From Chryseobacterium sp. 18061 (GTDB taxonomy: Bacteria > Pseudomonadota > Gammaproteobacteria > Enterobacterales > Enterobacteriaceae): DNA of 64,000 nt. The notes beneath the pieces were generated by a model that was not told the DNA's origin, searched no databases, and worked only from the letters and a program-made list of their open reading frames with translations. A program made the position numbers and the translations under genes. Of the stretch, positions 63,274 through 64,000 are shown in pieces; the first letter of the stretch is position 1; each line of letters starts with the position of its first letter. The stretch lies in assembly GCA_902706205.1 (NCBI GenBank), contig CACSKA010000001.1, positions 310,001 to 374,000 of the forward strand, in the 5' to 3' direction.

Positions 63274-63522
63274 ATGACAGCTATCTACGTAACAAAATAC
63301 GCGCTAACAAGAGGCCCATTTAAGGTTGAAGGTGAGCTGAAATTCAACGATTCGATGGCAGCGTGGCAGCAAGATGGATATCACCACTCCGCTCACAATA
63401 AAGATTTCTGGCTAACTCCTGAAGAGGCCCTTGCAGACTGCGAGCGACGCAAAGAAGCGAAAATTAAGTCATGCGAAAAGCAGATTAAGAAGCTTCAGGC
63501 GATGACATTTTCCATCAACTAA
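63274..63522 (+). CDS. Phage protein, function unknown
   Basis: 82 residues, AAGGATTAAAA before the ATG. N-terminal beta-like half (YVTKYALTRGPFKVEGELKFNDSMAAWQQDG) and helical basic C-terminal half (EEALADCERRKEAKIKSCEKQIKKLQ). Similar small genes occur in the nin region of many lambdoid phages. No function visible. Confidence 0.7.
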   Translation: MTAIYVTKYALTRGPFKVEGELKFNDSMAAWQQDGYHHSAHNKDFWLTPEEALADCERRKEAKIKSCEKQIKKLQAMTFSIN

Positions 63523-63542
63523 AGGTGAGAGGTAATGGCGGT

Positions 63543-63899
63543 ATGAGCGAAGCACTGAGTCACATCGGCAACACCATATTCGGTATGTATCAAAGGCCCT
63601 TCTCAGATGATTGGGATAAGCGCCTTAATGAAGCTATGACCCACGGTGCCGTAATTAAAGCCGGAAAATGCACACTGGAAATAATCCACGGTGAAGATTT
63701 GCTTAGCATATGGGTTGCGAACCGATGGTACGCATTCGGTCATCTTTATTATTCGAACGGGAAGTATGTAGAAACAGAAATCCAGTTCAGGCCAAGGTTT
63801 AAAACGATGCAAAGGCTGTGGGCGCTGTATCAGAAGGAAAGAAGTGCTCACCTAGAGAGTGAATACACAAACCTGTTCAATGACACCCCAGCACACTGA
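63543..63899 (+). CDS. Phage protein, function unknown
   Basis: 118 residues from ATG 63543 (MSEALSHIGNTIFGMYQRPF); an upstream GTG (63525) is possible. Contains HGEDLLSIWVANRWYAFGHLYYSNGKYVETEIQFRPRFKTMQRLW, rich in aromatics. Eleven bases separate its stop from the next start. Nin-like region, unknown function. Confidence 0.66.
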   Translation: MSEALSHIGNTIFGMYQRPFSDDWDKRLNEAMTHGAVIKAGKCTLEIIHGEDLLSIWVANRWYAFGHLYYSNGKYVETEIQFRPRFKTMQRLWALYQKERSAHLESEYTNLFNDTPAH

Positions 63900-63910
63900 A
63901 GGAGGTATTT

Positions 63911-64000
63911 GTGAAGATTTATATCGCTGGTCCGATGAGCGGCCTGCCAGATTTTAACCGTGCAGCATTCCAGGCGGCGCAAGAAGTACTTTCCGAACAT
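63911..64000 (+). CDS. DUF4406-like nucleoside deoxyribosyltransferase-type protein (5' part only)
   Basis: GTG start with a perfect GGAGGT site at the usual spacing. Thirty codons are present: KIYIAGPMSGLPDFNRAAF then QAAQEVLSEH, running off the window edge. YIAGPMSG is the signature of the DUF4406 / nucleoside 2-deoxyribosyltransferase-like family often carried by lambdoid phages. Confidence 0.75.
   Translation, partial: MKIYIAGPMSGLPDFNRAAFQAAQEVLSEH

Noticed and set aside
47494..64000. Defective prophage remnant
   Set aside because: Within the window integration, immunity, recombination and replication genes are all intact. Morphogenesis and lysis genes are outside the window, so completeness cannot be judged.

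Overview
The window is chromosomal DNA from a member of the Enterobacteriaceae. Gene order up to cysS (tesA, ybbA, ybbP, selU, the allantoin cluster, purEK, lpxH, ppiB, cysS) follows the E. coli/Salmonella map, and the proteins closely resemble the E. coli ones. The fimbrial locus fimA-I-C-D-H-F-Z-Y-argU has the Salmonella layout rather than the E. coli sfm layout. A Citrobacter-, Salmonella- or Enterobacter-like host fits; the species cannot be fixed from sequence alone.

Region 1 (1-4.9 kb): tesA (last bases cut off by the window edge), the ybbA-ybbP ABC exporter pair and selU. Region 2 (4.9-24.7 kb): a complete regulon for anaerobic use of allantoin and glyoxylate. allS and allA diverge. 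allR, gcl, hyi, glxR, allP, allB, ybbY and glxK run on the plus strand; allD-allC-allE run on the minus strand; fdrA-ylbE-ylbF-ybcF run on the plus strand. AllB, AllC, AllE and AllA/AllD take allantoin to glyoxylate or oxalurate. Gcl, GlxR and GlxK take glyoxylate to 2-phosphoglycerate. FdrA/YlbE/YlbF with YbcF are the oxamate transcarbamoylase and carbamate kinase that recover ATP from oxalurate. Two identical 17-bp palindromes, in opposite orientation, lie upstream of allA and gcl and are probable AllR operators. Region 3 (24.7-29.6 kb): purEK with a PurR box, a small membrane protein, lpxH, ppiB and cysS.

Region 4 (29.6-37.2 kb) is an accessory sugar island between cysS and ybcJ. One unit is a PTS EIICB gene with a MalI-like repressor and a 33-bp perfect palindrome as probable operator. 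The second is a lac-like unit made of a GH42 beta-galactosidase, a LacY-family symporter and a LacI-like repressor. Region 5 (37.3-47.5 kb): ybcJ, folD and the fim cluster. The usher gene fimD carries a one-base frameshift that removes its C-terminal domain from the main frame. fimY has two AGG codons in its first nine, and the matching tRNA gene, argU, lies next to it.

Region 6 (47.4-64 kb) is the left part of a lambdoid prophage inserted at the 3' end of argU, as DLP12 is in E. coli; the right end is outside the window. The minus-strand pL operon carries N, cIII, a Rad52-like annealing protein, SSB, an exonuclease, many small genes, xis and int. The plus-strand pR operon carries cro, cII, an initiator with origin iterons inside the gene, a DnaB-type helicase and a nin-like region. 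N and both nut sites are P22-like. The repressor and its operators (consensus ACAACCATGGTTGT) are not, so the phage is a mosaic. No insertion sequence or CRISPR array was seen.
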